Below are positions 63,686 through 64,000 of a stretch of 64,000 nt of DNA, one piece after another; position 1 is the first letter of the stretch, and each line of letters begins with the position of its first letter. Source of the stretch: Kappaphycus alvarezii. Taxonomy: Eukaryota > Rhodophyta > Florideophyceae > Gigartinales > Solieriaceae. The stretch spans positions 372,001 to 436,000 of the forward strand of contig NADL03000053.1 in the NCBI GenBank assembly GCA_002205965.3, given 5' to 3'. Both the position numbers and the translations under genes were made by a program. Below the pieces are notes generated by a model. The model ran no database searches and was not told where the DNA came from. It saw only the letters and a list, made by a program, of their open reading frames with translations.

Positions 63686-64000
63686 GTTTCTGTAAAAGGG
63701 GTGAGCGGGGTGTGTAGGGGGACAGGAGTGCTGAGCAAAATGATCGGGAGCGTTTAAGACTTGGAATAAAGGTGTTTAAATAGGCTCCCGGGGCAGGTTC
63801 TATAGATTAGAAATAGGTAAAATAAATCTGCAAGGGATTTTTGTAGTAGTGCATTTGCGCCCTTTGTCTCAAAAAAAAGATTTTGGAGGAGGAGGTAAGC
63901 AAAAAGGGAAAAAGAACTTAATTCGGGATCGATTCAGAGGGGTGGATACAGTGTAAAAATATCTAGATAAAATGGAAGTAAATTTGGAGAGGACCGCGGT

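Larger units (their letters stand above)
62641..64000 (-). mobile_element. MDQ-3: ORF-bearing LTR-like repeat, cut by right window edge
   Basis: Begins TGATAGGGGTAAATCGTCGG, 12 bases beyond the end of hAT-1, preceded by GGGTC. Its first ~75 bp align to the start of MDQ-2. The far end lies outside: 63950-64000 aligns to MDQ-2 at about 61440-61490, so roughly 90-100 bp are missing. This is the best preserved copy for the ORF. The GGGTC flank also follows MDQ-1, in the opposite sense relative to the element. Confidence 0.8.

Noticed and set aside
1-64000. CRISPR arrays, bacterial operons, rRNA genes
   Set aside because: No spaced direct repeats of the CRISPR type, no ribosome-binding-site-led gene clusters and no rRNA signature were seen; content is eukaryotic transposon debris.
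1-64000. RIP-type (C to T) mutation as the cause of decay
   Set aside because: Stops of all three kinds, frameshifts and deletions are mixed and GC remains moderate. I could not compute dinucleotide indices; a RIP index scan would decide.

Overview
The window is eukaryotic, repeat-rich DNA, most likely from a fungus. The copia, gypsy, pogo and hAT lineages present fit a fungus, and one gene-like locus has TM-rich fragments with possible short introns. Species cannot be named from the sequence. I see no complete, undamaged host gene. Almost everything recognisable is a decayed transposable element with in-frame stops and frameshifts, so most entries are pseudogenes or remnants. Element labels below (Copia-1 to Copia-4, Gypsy-1/2, Pogo-1, PIF-1, hAT-1, MDQ) are local names for this window.

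Layout, left to right: Copia-1 (minus, cut by the left edge, 1-~3.0 kb). A GTACAGTA-rich tract and a LINE C-terminal remnant (3.3-4.3 kb). A minus-strand membrane-protein locus (4.5-5.9 kb). LINE remnants and LINE 3' tails around a GC-rich patch (6.3-9.6 kb). Unassigned coding remnants with TATA-like leaders (8.6-12.0 kb). PIF-1, a PIF/Harbinger transposase (minus, 12.0-13.1 kb). Copia-2 (plus, ~14.2-18.8 kb). Gypsy-1 with LTR-like ends (plus, 20.04-24.18 kb). A perfect 25-bp hairpin (24.4 kb). Pogo-1 (plus, 24.5-26.0 kb). Copia-3 with a pair of 353-bp LTRs (plus, 27.27-34.08 kb). An unassigned coding-like stretch (34.3-37.1 kb). A LINE C terminus (37.5-38.1 kb). An AT-rich zone with Gypsy-2 RT fragments (40.4-44.1 kb). 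LINE C termini (45.0-45.7 and 48.7-49.5 kb) flanking a first MDQ repeat (46.2-47.7 kb). Copia-4 with ~285-bp LTRs (plus, 50.63-57.64 kb). A LINE RT fragment split by hAT-1 (58.31-62.63 kb), which itself carries a nested MDQ copy. A third MDQ copy runs off the right edge.

The best candidate for something undescribed is the MDQ repeat family. These are ~1.5-kb units with LTR-like TG...CA ends and a 5-6 bp target duplication. They carry no recognisable pol. Each holds one diverging copy of an ORF for a small acidic protein (basic DADDY...KKKIIEF helix, Glu-rich middle, conserved acidic/hydrophobic C terminus). Each also has a conserved block of short inverted repeats. The nested copy interrupts hAT-1 between the codons of HN and PTRWS, so boundary and target duplication can be read directly.

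The elements form a stratified record. A LINE was hit by hAT-1, which was hit by MDQ-2. Gypsy-1 and Copia-3 carry short TACTGTAC-like words in their LTRs, and the same word is scattered through the window.
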